From: Cellulophaga omnivescoria
GTDB lineage: Bacteria > Bacteroidota > Bacteroidia > Flavobacteriales > Flavobacteriaceae
Assembly (NCBI RefSeq): GCF_001999725.1
Contig: NZ_MDDP01000001.1
Coordinates: 167,096 to 231,095, forward strand
Length of the DNA stretch: 64,000 nt
Direction: 5' to 3'
In this document: piece by piece, positions 27,116-35,623 of the stretch
How the letters are laid out: every line of letters starts with the position of its first letter
Position numbering within the stretch: position 1 is the stretch's first letter
Program-made: the position numbers and the translations under genes
Notes under the pieces: model-generated
Databases searched by the model: none
Told to the model about the DNA's origin: nothing
What the model saw: only the letters and a program-made list of their open reading frames with translations

Positions 27116-28411
27116 ATGAAAAAAATTATATACATACTGCTAGTACTTTGCCTTAGTGCAAATGGGTTTGCACAACAAACACCTGCTAGCCCACAAAAAG
27201 AAGCCATTACCATAGAGGGAGCCGTTGCTCACCTAGGTGATGGCACAGTTATAGAAAATTCTCTTATTATGTTTGAAGGTGGTAAAATTACCTTTGTAGG
27301 AGATGCTAAAATGAGAATTGCCCGCAAAGGAAAGGTTATTGATGCCAAAGGCAAACACGTTTATCCTGGTTTTATTGCTGCTTGCACAGTTTTAGGTTTA
27401 GTAGAGGTAGATGCCGTAAGAGCAAGTGATGACCAAGCAGAAATTGGTGGAATGATTCCGCACGTAAGAAGTTTAATTGCTTACAACTCTGAATCTAAAG
27501 TAATAGAAAGTATGCGTCCTAATGGTGTGCTTATGGCACAAATTGCTCCTAGAGGTGGCGTAATACCAGGTACATCTTCTGTTGTACAGTTAGATGCTTG
27601 GAACTGGGAAGATGCAGCAGTTAAAACTGATGACGGTATACATTTGCACTGGCCAAACTCTTACAGAAGAGGTCGTTGGTGGATGGGTGAGCCAAGAGGT
27701 TTACAACCAAATAAAAATTACACAAAAGACATCTCTAAAGTAGTAGATTTTATTGTAAACGCTAAAGCTTATAATGAAACCACTGCTAAACCTTTTCATC
27801 AAGAGTTTGCCGCAATGGAAGGACTTTTTTCTGGAAAACAAAAATTATATGTGTATGCAGATGGTGAAAAAGAAATTATAGACGCTGTAACAACTTTAAA
27901 AGAAAATGATATTAAAAATGTTGTTTTAGTTGGCGGATATAATGCTTACAAAATAACAGACTTTCTAAAAAAGAACAATATTCCTGTTTTAGTAAGAGCA
28001 ATGCATAATTTGCCTAGCAACAACGATGATGATTATGACCTACCATACAAAATGGCTAAGTTATTAACAGATGGTGGTTTGCTAGTTGGGATACAAAATA
28101 ATGGTGAAGCAAACTTCCAGAACAGAAACTTACCATTTTATGCTGGCCAAGCTGTAGCTTATGGTATGGAAAAAGAAGCAGCTTTGCAATTAATTACTAG
28201 TAATACAGCTAAAATTTTAGGAATTGACGGTACACACGGTACGTTGGCTGTTGGTAAAAGTGCTACCTTATTTATTTCTGAAGGAGATGCCTTAGAAATG
28301 CGCACTAACAAACTACAAAAAGCTTTTATAGATGGTAGAGATGTGTCTTTAGAAACGCACCAAACAGAATTATATAAAAGATATATGGGTAAATATAACA
28401 AAGGAGAGTAA
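27116..28411 (+). CDS. Exported amidohydrolase-like protein without the HxH motif
   Basis: 431 residues, signal peptide ending ANGFAQ. The N-terminal beta sandwich typical of amidohydrolases is present (IEGAVAHLGDGTVIENSLIMFEGGKITFVGD). The place where PGFIDxHxH is expected reads HVYPGFIAACTVLGLVEVDA, without metal-binding histidines. The C-terminal part is normal for the family (AVAYGMEKEAALQLITSNTAKILGIDGTHGTLAVGKSATLFISEG). It is probably co-transcribed with the preceding 985-residue protein and may act with it, perhaps as a non-catalytic partner (inference). A terminator follows. Confidence 0.87.
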   Translation: MKKIIYILLVLCLSANGFAQQTPASPQKEAITIEGAVAHLGDGTVIENSLIMFEGGKITFVGDAKMRIARKGKVIDAKGKHVYPGFIAACTVLGLVEVDAVRASDDQAEIGGMIPHVRSLIAYNSESKVIESMRPNGVLMAQIAPRGGVIPGTSSVVQLDAWNWEDAAVKTDDGIHLHWPNSYRRGRWWMGEPRGLQPNKNYTKDISKVVDFIVNAKAYNETTAKPFHQEFAAMEGLFSGKQKLYVYADGEKEIIDAVTTLKENDIKNVVLVGGYNAYKITDFLKKNNIPVLVRAMHNLPSNNDDDYDLPYKMAKLLTDGGLLVGIQNNGEANFQNRNLPFYAGQAVAYGMEKEAALQLITSNTAKILGIDGTHGTLAVGKSATLFISEGDALEMRTNKLQKAFIDGRDVSLETHQTELYKRYMGKYNKGE

Positions 28412-28431
28412 CTCTTTTGTATACTTAAAAT

Positions 28432-28467
28432 AAAAGCCTCCAAAACATACGTTTTGGAGGCTTTTTT
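28432..28467. terminator. Bidirectional terminator after the amidohydrolase pair
   Basis: A perfect 15-bp stem, AAAAGCCTCCAAAAC (28432-28446) with GTTTTGGAGGCTTTT (28451-28465), and a four-base loop. It is shared with the convergent DUF6503 gene. Confidence 0.92.
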
Positions 28468-28487
28468 ATTTTGTGTGTTACAATAAC

Positions 28488-29297
28488 TTATTCCTGTATT
28501 TTTCCCTCTACAAAAACTGCTGCATCAGGCTTTGCAAAAAATGATGATGGTTTAGCCTCTTCACTAACTTTTATATTTTCAAAAGCAACAGTCTTTCTTG
28601 CATCTTTAATTAAGCCGTTTTCTACATTATGCCAAGTAATAGATTTTGGCAGTAACAAACCATTAACAGTGGTCCAATCGTTATAATGTATCCAACTGTA
28701 CTTATTACTAACCTCTCCACTTCTATAACTAACGCTATAACCTAACCAAGCCATTTTTTTAGTTTTAGGGTCAAAATGTATAAAGTACAAATCCTTGTAT
28801 GATGCGCCTACACCAGGATTGTAACTAATTTTTATTCCAGGATAACCTTTACCCTCAAAAACTACAGGTTCAGTTTCTTCGTAAACAATTCCATCATCAC
28901 CTAAAACAAAAGGCATTGCATAAAAGTAAAACATAAGGTTATGGTAAAAAACAGCATCACCTTTAAATTCACCTTTAGTATCTAACAACCAAGTTTTTGT
29001 ACCATTATAACCAATAGTATGGTTTGGGGTAACTATTTTATCTTCTCTTGTATGTAAATTAACTGTATGTGTTTCGGTTGCATTTGGCTTAGGAATATCA
29101 AAAACTAAACTTTTCATATTTTTCCAGGTATTTATCCCTCCATGAGCCTCAAAAACCTGTTGTAATTCAGTTGGGTACGTATTAATTTCTACCTCTAATA
29201 CTTCTTCTGGCTCTTTTGCCACTGTAGGAATTTGTTTTTTATCTTGTTTACAAGAGACTATAAACACAGAAAATAAGGCCAATGCTAAATACTTCAT
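28488..29297 (-). CDS. DUF6503-like lipoprotein
   Basis: 269 residues. The lipoprotein signal is MKYLALALFSVFIVSC (Cys16), then an acidic linker and a beta-rich domain. Within this are AHGGINTWKNMKSLVFDIPKP, a motif near the start of many such proteins (hgg...W..m.sl.f), and later KISYNPGVGASYKDLYFIHFDP and WLLDTKGEFKGDA. The fold recalls outer-membrane lipoprotein carriers of the LolA/LppX type but without direct proof. Members are widespread in flavobacteria and of unknown function. It is a single gene, transcribed convergently to the amidohydrolases. Confidence 0.75.
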   Translation of the reverse strand: MKYLALALFSVFIVSCKQDKKQIPTVAKEPEEVLEVEINTYPTELQQVFEAHGGINTWKNMKSLVFDIPKPNATETHTVNLHTREDKIVTPNHTIGYNGTKTWLLDTKGEFKGDAVFYHNLMFYFYAMPFVLGDDGIVYEETEPVVFEGKGYPGIKISYNPGVGASYKDLYFIHFDPKTKKMAWLGYSVSYRSGEVSNKYSWIHYNDWTTVNGLLLPKSITWHNVENGLIKDARKTVAFENIKVSEEAKPSSFFAKPDAAVFVEGKIQE

Positions 29298-29371
29298 TTT
29301 AAAAAAATTTAATTTATTAGTTATAATTTACAATTCGTCGTAATGCTAATCTATAATTTACAATATTACAT

Positions 29372-29379
29372 TACTTTTG
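29372..29379 (+). promoter_or_regulatory. Promoter -7 box for the rRNA methyltransferase gene (leaderless type)
   Basis: TACTTTTG is a perfect TAnnTTTG. The ATG at 29385 follows after 5 bases. Confidence 0.65.
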
Positions 29380-29384
29380 TTGTA

Positions 29385-30188
29385 ATGAATACATTTAAAC
29401 AAATAACAAGCTTACAAAATCCGCTTATTAAAAAAACTTTAGTACTAAAAGACAAGTCTAGAGAGCGCAAAAAAAGTAATCTTTTTGTGCTAGAAGGTGC
29501 TAGAGAGTTACAACTTGCTTTAAAAGGAAACTATAGTATTAACACCTTGTTTTTTTGTAAAGATTTAATTTCTGAGCAGGCTATTACAGACTTAATTAAA
29601 AATAATAGCACCACAAATGTTATAGAGGTTAACTTAGATGTGTACCAAAAAATAGCATACAGATCTACTACAGAAGGTGTAGTAGCACTTGTAAAAAGTA
29701 AAAATCACAGTTTAACCAACCTAGAACTTTACAACAATAAACCGTTAATTTTGGTTGCAGAGGCTCCAGAAAAGCCAGGTAATATTGGTGCCTTATTGCG
29801 TACTGCAGATGCAGCAAATTTAGATGCTGTTATTATTGCTAATCCTAAAACAGATCTGTACAACCCAAACATTATACGTTCTAGTGTTGGTTGTGTATTT
29901 ACTACTAAAATTGCAACGGGCTCTACTTCAGAAATTATAGCATATTTAAAAGAAAACAATATTGCTACGTATTGCGCTGCATTAACCGCTTCAAAAACAT
30001 ATACAACTGTAGATTATACCAGCGGATCTGCCATTGTAGTTGGTACAGAGGCTACTGGTTTATCAAAAGAGTGGTTAAGCAACTCTAACCAAAATATTAT
30101 AATTCCTATGGAAGGGCAAATAGACTCTATGAATGTTTCTGTTGCTGCAGCTGTAGTTATTTTTGAAGCTAAACGACAAAGAAGATAG
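29385..30188 (+). CDS. TrmH/SpoU-family RNA 2'-O-methyltransferase
   Basis: 267 residues from ATG 29385. The N-terminal substrate-binding part (LVLKDKSRERKKSNLFVLEGARELQLAL) precedes the SPOUT knot with its three motifs: EKPGNIGALLRTADAANLDAVI, AIVVGTEATGLSKEWL and IPMEGQIDSMNVSVAAAVVIFEA. These give the SAM-binding trefoil and the catalytic Asn/Arg. The enzyme methylates a ribose 2'-OH in rRNA or tRNA; which site is not predictable. An upstream ATG at 29343 is in frame but lies before the promoter box, so it is probably not translated. The M48 gene follows after 46 bases. Confidence 0.9.
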   Translation: MNTFKQITSLQNPLIKKTLVLKDKSRERKKSNLFVLEGARELQLALKGNYSINTLFFCKDLISEQAITDLIKNNSTTNVIEVNLDVYQKIAYRSTTEGVVALVKSKNHSLTNLELYNNKPLILVAEAPEKPGNIGALLRTADAANLDAVIIANPKTDLYNPNIIRSSVGCVFTTKIATGSTSEIIAYLKENNIATYCAALTASKTYTTVDYTSGSAIVVGTEATGLSKEWLSNSNQNIIIPMEGQIDSMNVSVAAAVVIFEAKRQRR

Positions 30189-30234
30189 TATTTACTATTT
30201 TTACAAAACCAAACCACCACCAATAACTATATAT

Positions 30235-31461
30235 ATGAGTATTCTTTTTTATGTAATACTAGGCATTATTGTATTGCAGTTTACAATAGATGCAGTTGTA
30301 GATTATTTAAATGCTAAAAAATTTAAAGAAGCCATACCGCAAGAATTAAACGGTATTTTTAATGAAGAAGAATACATTAAATCTCAGCGCTACAAGACTG
30401 CCAACTATAGATTTGGAGTTTTTTCTGGCAGCTTTTCTGTACTATTAACCATTTCTTTTTTGCTTTTTGGAGGATTTGCATGGGTAGATAATTTTGCCCG
30501 TAGTATAACAGAAAACCCCATTTTAATTGCAATTATTTTTTTTGGTATTATAATGATAGGAAACAGTATTTTAAACGTACCATTATCTTACTATAGCACC
30601 TTTGTAATAGAAGAAAAATTTGGCTTTAATAAAACTACTAAAACGTTATTTTTTATAGACTTAATTAAAAGTTGGTTTTTAACAGCTATTATTGGCGGTG
30701 CCCTTTTGGCGCTAGTAATTTGGTTTTATAATTGGGCAGGAACAAATTTTTGGATATATGCTTGGGTAGTAATTTCTATCATCTCAATTTTTATGAATAT
30801 GTTTTATAGCAAGCTTATAGTGCCGCTATTTAACAAACAAACGCCTTTAGAAAATGGCAGTCTAAAAACCAAAATTGAAGAGTATGCCCAAAAAGTTGGG
30901 TTTGAGCTACAAAATATTTTTATAATAGATGGCTCTAAGAGATCTACAAAAGCAAATGCATATTTTTCTGGTTTTGGTAAGCAAAAAAGGGTTACATTGT
31001 GTGATACGCTTGTAAAAGATTTAAATGAAGAGGAGATAATTGCCGTTTTAGCGCATGAAGTTGGGCATTACAAACGCAAACATATCTTATTTAATTTAAC
31101 AGCATCAATTTTACTTACGGGCTTAACATTATACATTTTATCTATCTTTATAAATACACCTAGTATTTCTTTAGCCATTGGTGTAGATGTACCAAGTTTT
31201 CATGCTGCATTAATTGGTTTTGGTATTTTATACAGTCCTATATCAGAAATCACAAGCTTAATAATGAACTACTTATCTAGAAAATTTGAATACCAAGCAG
31301 ATGATTATGCAAAAAATACATATGCATCTATGCCATTAATAACATCATTAAAAAAACTTTCTAAAACAAGTTTAAGTAATCTTACACCCCACCCTGCGTA
31401 TGTTTTCATGAACTACTCTCACCCTACTTTAATTGACAGAATTAACAATTTAAAAAAATAA
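30235..31461 (+). CDS. M48 family metalloprotease (Ste24/CAAX prenyl protease type)
   Basis: 408 residues from ATG 30235. An open-frame extension to 30163 overlaps the previous gene and adds no family similarity. Multiple membrane segments surround the catalytic motif VLAHEVGHYKRKH (HEXXH, near residue 277). The third Zn ligand is in LSRKFEYQADDYAKN. The N-terminal region (YKTANYRFGVFSGSFSVL; YYSTFVIEEKFGFNKTT) is characteristic of Ste24-like enzymes. Bacterial members cleave membrane proteins, presumably in quality control; prenylated substrates are not expected. Confidence 0.92.
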   Translation: MSILFYVILGIIVLQFTIDAVVDYLNAKKFKEAIPQELNGIFNEEEYIKSQRYKTANYRFGVFSGSFSVLLTISFLLFGGFAWVDNFARSITENPILIAIIFFGIIMIGNSILNVPLSYYSTFVIEEKFGFNKTTKTLFFIDLIKSWFLTAIIGGALLALVIWFYNWAGTNFWIYAWVVISIISIFMNMFYSKLIVPLFNKQTPLENGSLKTKIEEYAQKVGFELQNIFIIDGSKRSTKANAYFSGFGKQKRVTLCDTLVKDLNEEEIIAVLAHEVGHYKRKHILFNLTASILLTGLTLYILSIFINTPSISLAIGVDVPSFHAALIGFGILYSPISEITSLIMNYLSRKFEYQADDYAKNTYASMPLITSLKKLSKTSLSNLTPHPAYVFMNYSHPTLIDRINNLKK

Positions 31462-31490
31462 TTTTTGTTGATTATTAACAAACTTTAATG

Positions 31491-31498
31491 TAATTTTA
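31491..31498 (+). promoter_or_regulatory. Probable promoter -7 box for relA/spoT
   Basis: TAATTTTA differs from TAnnTTTG at the last base. A TTG at 31468-31470 lies 20 bases upstream as -33 element. The ATG at 31505 follows after 6 bases, the leaderless layout seen at other genes here. Confidence 0.45.
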
Positions 31499-31504
31499 GT
31501 TTAT

Positions 31505-33709
31505 ATGACAGAAGCTGAAATAGAAAAAGAAAATAAAGAAATTACACGCCAGTATAAAGAATTACTACGCGTTAGTTACTTAACACTTTCTGATGAAGAT
31601 AAAAAACTCATTAGATCTGCTTTTGAAATTGCTGTAGATGCACACAAAGACCAACGCAGAAAATCTGGTGAAGCTTATATTTTTCACCCAATAGCTGTTG
31701 CAAGAATTGTAGCTTCAGAAATAGGGTTAGATGCTGTATCTATAGCCTCTGCACTACTGCATGATGTTGTAGAAGACACAGAATATACACTTGCAGATAT
31801 AGAGCGTTTGTTTGGTGAAACTGTAGCTAAAATTGTAGATGGTTTAACTAAAATTGCTCACCTAAAAAAGGATATGAATGTATCCCAACAGGCAGAAAAT
31901 TTTAGAAAAATGCTTTTAACCTTAAATGATGATGTTAGGGTTATTATTATTAAAATAGCAGACCGTTATCACAATATGCTCACTATGGATTCTATGCCAG
32001 AGCATAAACAGCTAAAAATAGCTTCTGAAACACTTTATATTTATGCGCCTCTTGCACACAGAATAGGACTTTACAACATAAAAACAGAACTTGAAGATTT
32101 AAGTTTAAAGTATACAGAGCCCGAAGTTTATAATGACATTTTAGATAAAATTGAAGAAACTAAAGAAGAGCAACAAGAATACATAGACTCTTTTTCGCAT
32201 ACCATACAAGACTCTTTAGATAAAGAAGGATTAAATTACACCATTAAAGGCCGTATGAAGTCTATTTTTTCTATTCGTAGAAAAATGAAAGTACAAAATG
32301 TGCCTTTTGATGAAATTTATGACAAGTTTGCTATTCGAATAATTTACAAATCAGATAAAGCAAATGAAAAATTTTTAGCGTGGAAAATTTACTCTGTAGT
32401 AACAGACAATTTTACTCCTAACCCCGTACGCTTACGAGATTGGATATCTTCTCCTAAATCTACGGGTTATGAAGCCTTGCACATTACCGTTATGGGACCA
32501 GATGCCAAATGGGTAGAGGTACAAATACGTAGTGAGCGTATGCATGAAATTGCAGAAAAAGGATATGCTGCACACTTTAAATACAAACACGGAGACCAAA
32601 AAGAACAAGGCATAGAGGTTTGGTTAAATAGACTACAAGAAGCTTTAGAAAATGCCAATACAAATGCGGTAGATTTTGTAGAGGAATTTAAACTAAACCT
32701 ATATTCTAAAGAAATATTTGTTTTTACACCACAAGGAGATTTAAAATCCTTACCAAAAGGTGCAACTTCTTTAGATTTTGCCTTTCATATACACTCAGAA
32801 ATTGGATTAAAGACCAGAGGAACTAAAGTAAATGGCAAGCTTGTACCTTTAAATACTATTTTACATAGTGGAGACCAAGTAGAGGTAATTACATCAGAAA
32901 AAAGCAAACCTAACCAAAGCTGGCTAGACTATGCTACTACAGCACGCGCAAGATCCAAAATTAAATCTTCATTAAGAGAAGAGAAAAAAGAAATTGCAGA
33001 AGAAGGTAAGGAAATTCTTCGTCGTAAATTAAAATCGCAAAAAATTAGTTTTAATGAAGATACTATAAACAAAATGGTGTCTCACTTTAAACTAAGAACA
33101 AGCTTAGATTTGTTTTACAGAATTGCCACTGGCTCTATAGATAATAATCAAATTAAAGATTTTGCATCATCATATAGCAACGCCTTTATCAGTTTCTTTA
33201 AAAATAGAATTAGAAGAAATACAACACCAGAAAACATAGATAAAGAAGAGATTACTGCAAAGTATGATCAGTTAGTTTTTGGTAAAGAAGAAGAAAAATT
33301 AAAATATAAACTGTCTCAGTGTTGTAACCCAATACCTGGTGATGATGTTTTTGGTTTTATTAGTGTAAACGAAGGTATTAAAGTACATACTAAAAATTGT
33401 CCAAATGCCATATCTTTACAATCTAATTATGCATATAGAATTATACAAGCTAAGTGGATAGATTCTTCTCAGCAAGAATTTACAGCAAATATAAAATTAA
33501 CCGGAATAGACAATATTGGTTTAATTAGTGACTTAACTTCAATTATTTCTCAACAAATGCACGTGAATATGAGAAGCGTAAACTTTAGCACAGATGGCGG
33601 CACTTTCTCAGGAAAAATAACGGTTGTAGTTAAAAATAATTCTATCTTAATTAAGCTTATTAACAATTTAAAGAAAATTAACGGTATAGATAAAGTAGTT
33701 AGACTTTAA
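31505..33709 (+). CDS. Bifunctional (p)ppGpp synthetase/hydrolase (RelA/SpoT family)
   Basis: 734 residues, all domains of a long RSH protein. The HD hydrolase domain carries [13 protein letters not shown] and [12 protein letters not shown], both intact, so hydrolase activity is expected. The synthetase domain carries [23 protein letters not shown] and the [11 protein letters not shown] segment. The TGS domain includes [32 protein letters not shown] zinc-finger-like segment ([16 protein letters not shown]) and a C-terminal ACT domain follow. It makes and degrades the alarmone that drives the stringent response in the cytoplasm. It stands between the M48 gene and the fur-like gene. Confidence 0.96.
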   Translation: MTEAEIEKENKEITRQYKELLRVSYLTLSDEDKKLIRSAFEIAVDAHKDQRRKSGEAYIFHPIAVARIVASEIGLDAVSIASALLHDVVEDTEYTLADIERLFGETVAKIVDGLTKIAHLKKDMNVSQQAENFRKMLLTLNDDVRVIIIKIADRYHNMLTMDSMPEHKQLKIASETLYIYAPLAHRIGLYNIKTELEDLSLKYTEPEVYNDILDKIEETKEEQQEYIDSFSHTIQDSLDKEGLNYTIKGRMKSIFSIRRKMKVQNVPFDEIYDKFAIRIIYKSDKANEKFLAWKIYSVVTDNFTPNPVRLRDWISSPKSTGYEALHITVMGPDAKWVEVQIRSERMHEIAEKGYAAHFKYKHGDQKEQGIEVWLNRLQEALENANTNAVDFVEEFKLNLYSKEIFVFTPQGDLKSLPKGATSLDFAFHIHSEIGLKTRGTKVNGKLVPLNTILHSGDQVEVITSEKSKPNQSWLDYATTARARSKIKSSLREEKKEIAEEGKEILRRKLKSQKISFNEDTINKMVSHFKLRTSLDLFYRIATGSIDNNQIKDFASSYSNAFISFFKNRIRRNTTPENIDKEEITAKYDQLVFGKEEEKLKYKLSQCCNPIPGDDVFGFISVNEGIKVHTKNCPNAISLQSNYAYRIIQAKWIDSSQQEFTANIKLTGIDNIGLISDLTSIISQQMHVNMRSVNFSTDGGTFSGKITVVVKNNSILIKLINNLKKINGIDKVVRL

Positions 33710-33718
33710 AATTTACAC

Positions 33719-33726
33719 TACATTTG
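33719..33726 (+). promoter_or_regulatory. Promoter -7 box for the Fur-family gene
   Basis: TACATTTG is a perfect TAnnTTTG, 26 bases before the ATG at 33753. Confidence 0.65.
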
Positions 33727-33752
33727 CAAACCGAAAAGCTGTAGAAAATACT

Positions 33753-34202
33753 ATGGGTAGTAACAAAAATCAAGACATTGTAAAAAATGTCTTCACGACT
33801 TTTTTAGAGGAAAACGGACACAGAAAAACACCCGAACGCTACGCTATACTCCAAGAAATTTACGAAAGTGAAGATCATTTTGATATAGAATCTCTTTATA
33901 TTAAAATGAAAAATAAAAACTATAGAGTAAGTAGAGCAACCTTATACAACACTATTGAACTTTTATTAGATTGTAAATTGGTACGTAAACACCAATTTGG
34001 CAAAAATCAGGCTCAGTATGAGAAATCTTATTTTGATAGGCAACATGATCATGTTATACTAACAGATACAGGTGAGGTAATGGAGTTTTGTGACCCTAGA
34101 ATTCAGTCAATAAAAAAAACAATAGAAGATGTGTTTGATATTAAAATAACAAACCACTCACTATATTTTTACGGAACAAAAAACAAAAAAGAAAACAACT
34201 AA
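33753..34202 (+). CDS. Fur family transcriptional regulator
   Basis: 149 residues. The winged-helix DNA-binding half ([42 protein letters not shown]) precedes the dimerization half ([28 protein letters not shown]). The regulatory metal-site residues HDH and the NHSLYFYG strand are kept. The two cysteines of the structural zinc CXXC, expected around 103-106, are replaced by Leu and Thr, and no C-terminal CXXC exists. Whether it senses iron, zinc or peroxide cannot be told. It is 13 bases upstream of purA, so it could form a two-gene unit with it. Confidence 0.92.
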   Translation: MGSNKNQDIVKNVFTTFLEENGHRKTPERYAILQEIYESEDHFDIESLYIKMKNKNYRVSRATLYNTIELLLDCKLVRKHQFGKNQAQYEKSYFDRQHDHVILTDTGEVMEFCDPRIQSIKKTIEDVFDIKITNHSLYFYGTKNKKENN

Positions 34203-34215
34203 CCAATTACAAGTA

Positions 34216-35487
34216 ATGGCAGTAGATTTACTACTAGGACTCCAATGGGGAGACGAAGGAAAAGGAAAAATTGTTGATGTATTAACTAAAGATTACGATA
34301 TTATTGCTCGTTTTCAAGGTGGGCCAAATGCCGGACATACCTTAGAGTTTGACGGTATTAAACACGTACTTAGAACAATACCATCTGGAATTTTTCATAA
34401 AAAAGCAATGAACGTTATTGGTAACGGTGTTGTTATAGACCCAGTTGTTTTTGTAAAAGAATTAGAAGGTTTAGACCAGTTTAATATAGATTACAAGGCT
34501 AAACTAATTATTTCTAGAAAAGCACATTTAATTTTACCTACCCACCGCTTGTTAGATGCAGCTTCTGAAGCATCTAAAGGAAAAGCTAAAATTGGTTCTA
34601 CATTAAAAGGTATTGGTCCAACTTATATGGATAAAACTGGTAGAAACGGTATGCGTGTTGGAGATTTAGAATTAGATTCTTGGAAAGAGAAATACCGTCA
34701 TTTAGCAGATAAACATGAAACTATGATTAGTTTCTACAATGTAGATGTACAGTACGATTTAGAAGAGATGGAAGTTGAATTTTTTGATGCTGTTGAACGC
34801 TTAAAAGAATTAACTTTTATAGATAGTGAAGAATATTTAAACCAAGCCATAAAAGCTGGTAAAACAATACTAGCAGAAGGCGCACAAGGTTCTTTATTAG
34901 ATATTGATTTTGGAACATACCCTTTTGTAACTTCTTCTAACACAACTGCAGCTGGTGCTTGTACTGGTTTAGGTATTGCTCCTAACAAGGTTAAGGAAGT
35001 TTACGGTATTTTTAAAGCTTACACTACACGTGTTGGTTCTGGCCCATTCCCTACAGAATTGTTTGATGAAGTTGGTGCCAATATGGCTAAAGTAGGCCAT
35101 GAATTTGGCGCAGTAACTGGTAGGCCTCGCCGTTGTGGCTGGTTAGACCTTGTTGCTCTAAAATATGCTTGCCAAGTTAACGGTGTAACACAATTAAATA
35201 TGATGAAGGGCGATGTACTTTCTGGTTTTGACAGCCTACAAGTATGTACTGCTTATGAGTACAAAGGAGAAAAAATTTCTCATTTACCTTATAACATAGA
35301 ACCAGAAAATGTAAAACCTATTTACACAGAGTTCCCTTGTTGGAAAGAGGATTTAACAAAAATGACAGATCCTTCTCAATTCCCTAAAGAATTAAATGAG
35401 TACATAGATTTTCTAGAAAAAGAATTAGAAATTCCTATTAAAATTATTTCTGTTGGTCCAGATAGAAAACAGACAATTAATAGATAA
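34216..35487 (+). CDS. purA: Adenylosuccinate synthetase
   Basis: 423 residues, full length. It joins IMP and aspartate using GTP, the first committed step to AMP. Signatures are the N-terminal LLGLQWGDEGKGKIVDVL (P-loop and catalytic Asp), GGPNAGHTLEF with the catalytic His, IGSTLKGIGPTYMDKTGRNG, EGAQGSLLDIDFGTYPFVTSS and the C-terminal GRPRRCGWLDLVALKY. It is cytoplasmic and probably read through from the fur-like gene. A terminator follows directly. Confidence 0.97.
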   Translation: MAVDLLLGLQWGDEGKGKIVDVLTKDYDIIARFQGGPNAGHTLEFDGIKHVLRTIPSGIFHKKAMNVIGNGVVIDPVVFVKELEGLDQFNIDYKAKLIISRKAHLILPTHRLLDAASEASKGKAKIGSTLKGIGPTYMDKTGRNGMRVGDLELDSWKEKYRHLADKHETMISFYNVDVQYDLEEMEVEFFDAVERLKELTFIDSEEYLNQAIKAGKTILAEGAQGSLLDIDFGTYPFVTSSNTTAAGACTGLGIAPNKVKEVYGIFKAYTTRVGSGPFPTELFDEVGANMAKVGHEFGAVTGRPRRCGWLDLVALKYACQVNGVTQLNMMKGDVLSGFDSLQVCTAYEYKGEKISHLPYNIEPENVKPIYTEFPCWKEDLTKMTDPSQFPKELNEYIDFLEKELEIPIKIISVGPDRKQTINR

Positions 35488-35491
35488 ACAT

Positions 35492-35526
35492 AAAAAGCCA
35501 CATTTTAAAAATGTGGCTTTTTTTTT
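35492..35526 (+). terminator. Terminator after purA
   Basis: Self-complementary arms AAAAAGCCACATTTT (35492-35506) and AAAATGTGGCTTTTT (35508-35522) with a long T run. Confidence 0.9.
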
Positions 35527-35599
35527 ATGCTACAATAGACTAAAAAGAGCATAATCTTAAATCTATGCCAATCTGTTATCAGAACAATCAAAAAAAACC

Positions 35600-35607
35600 T
35601 ATTTTTG
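35600..35607 (+). promoter_or_regulatory. Promoter -7 box for the OstA-like gene
   Basis: TATTTTTG is a perfect TAnnTTTG, 16 bases before the TTG start codon at 35624. Confidence 0.6.
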
Positions 35608-35623
35608 ACCAAAATTTTAAGAC

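Noticed and set aside
33560..33575. CACGTG core inside the relA/spoT gene as a possible parS site
   Set aside because: Only the six central bases fit the 16-base parS consensus; the flanks do not, and it is inside a coding region. No other good parS was seen by eye.
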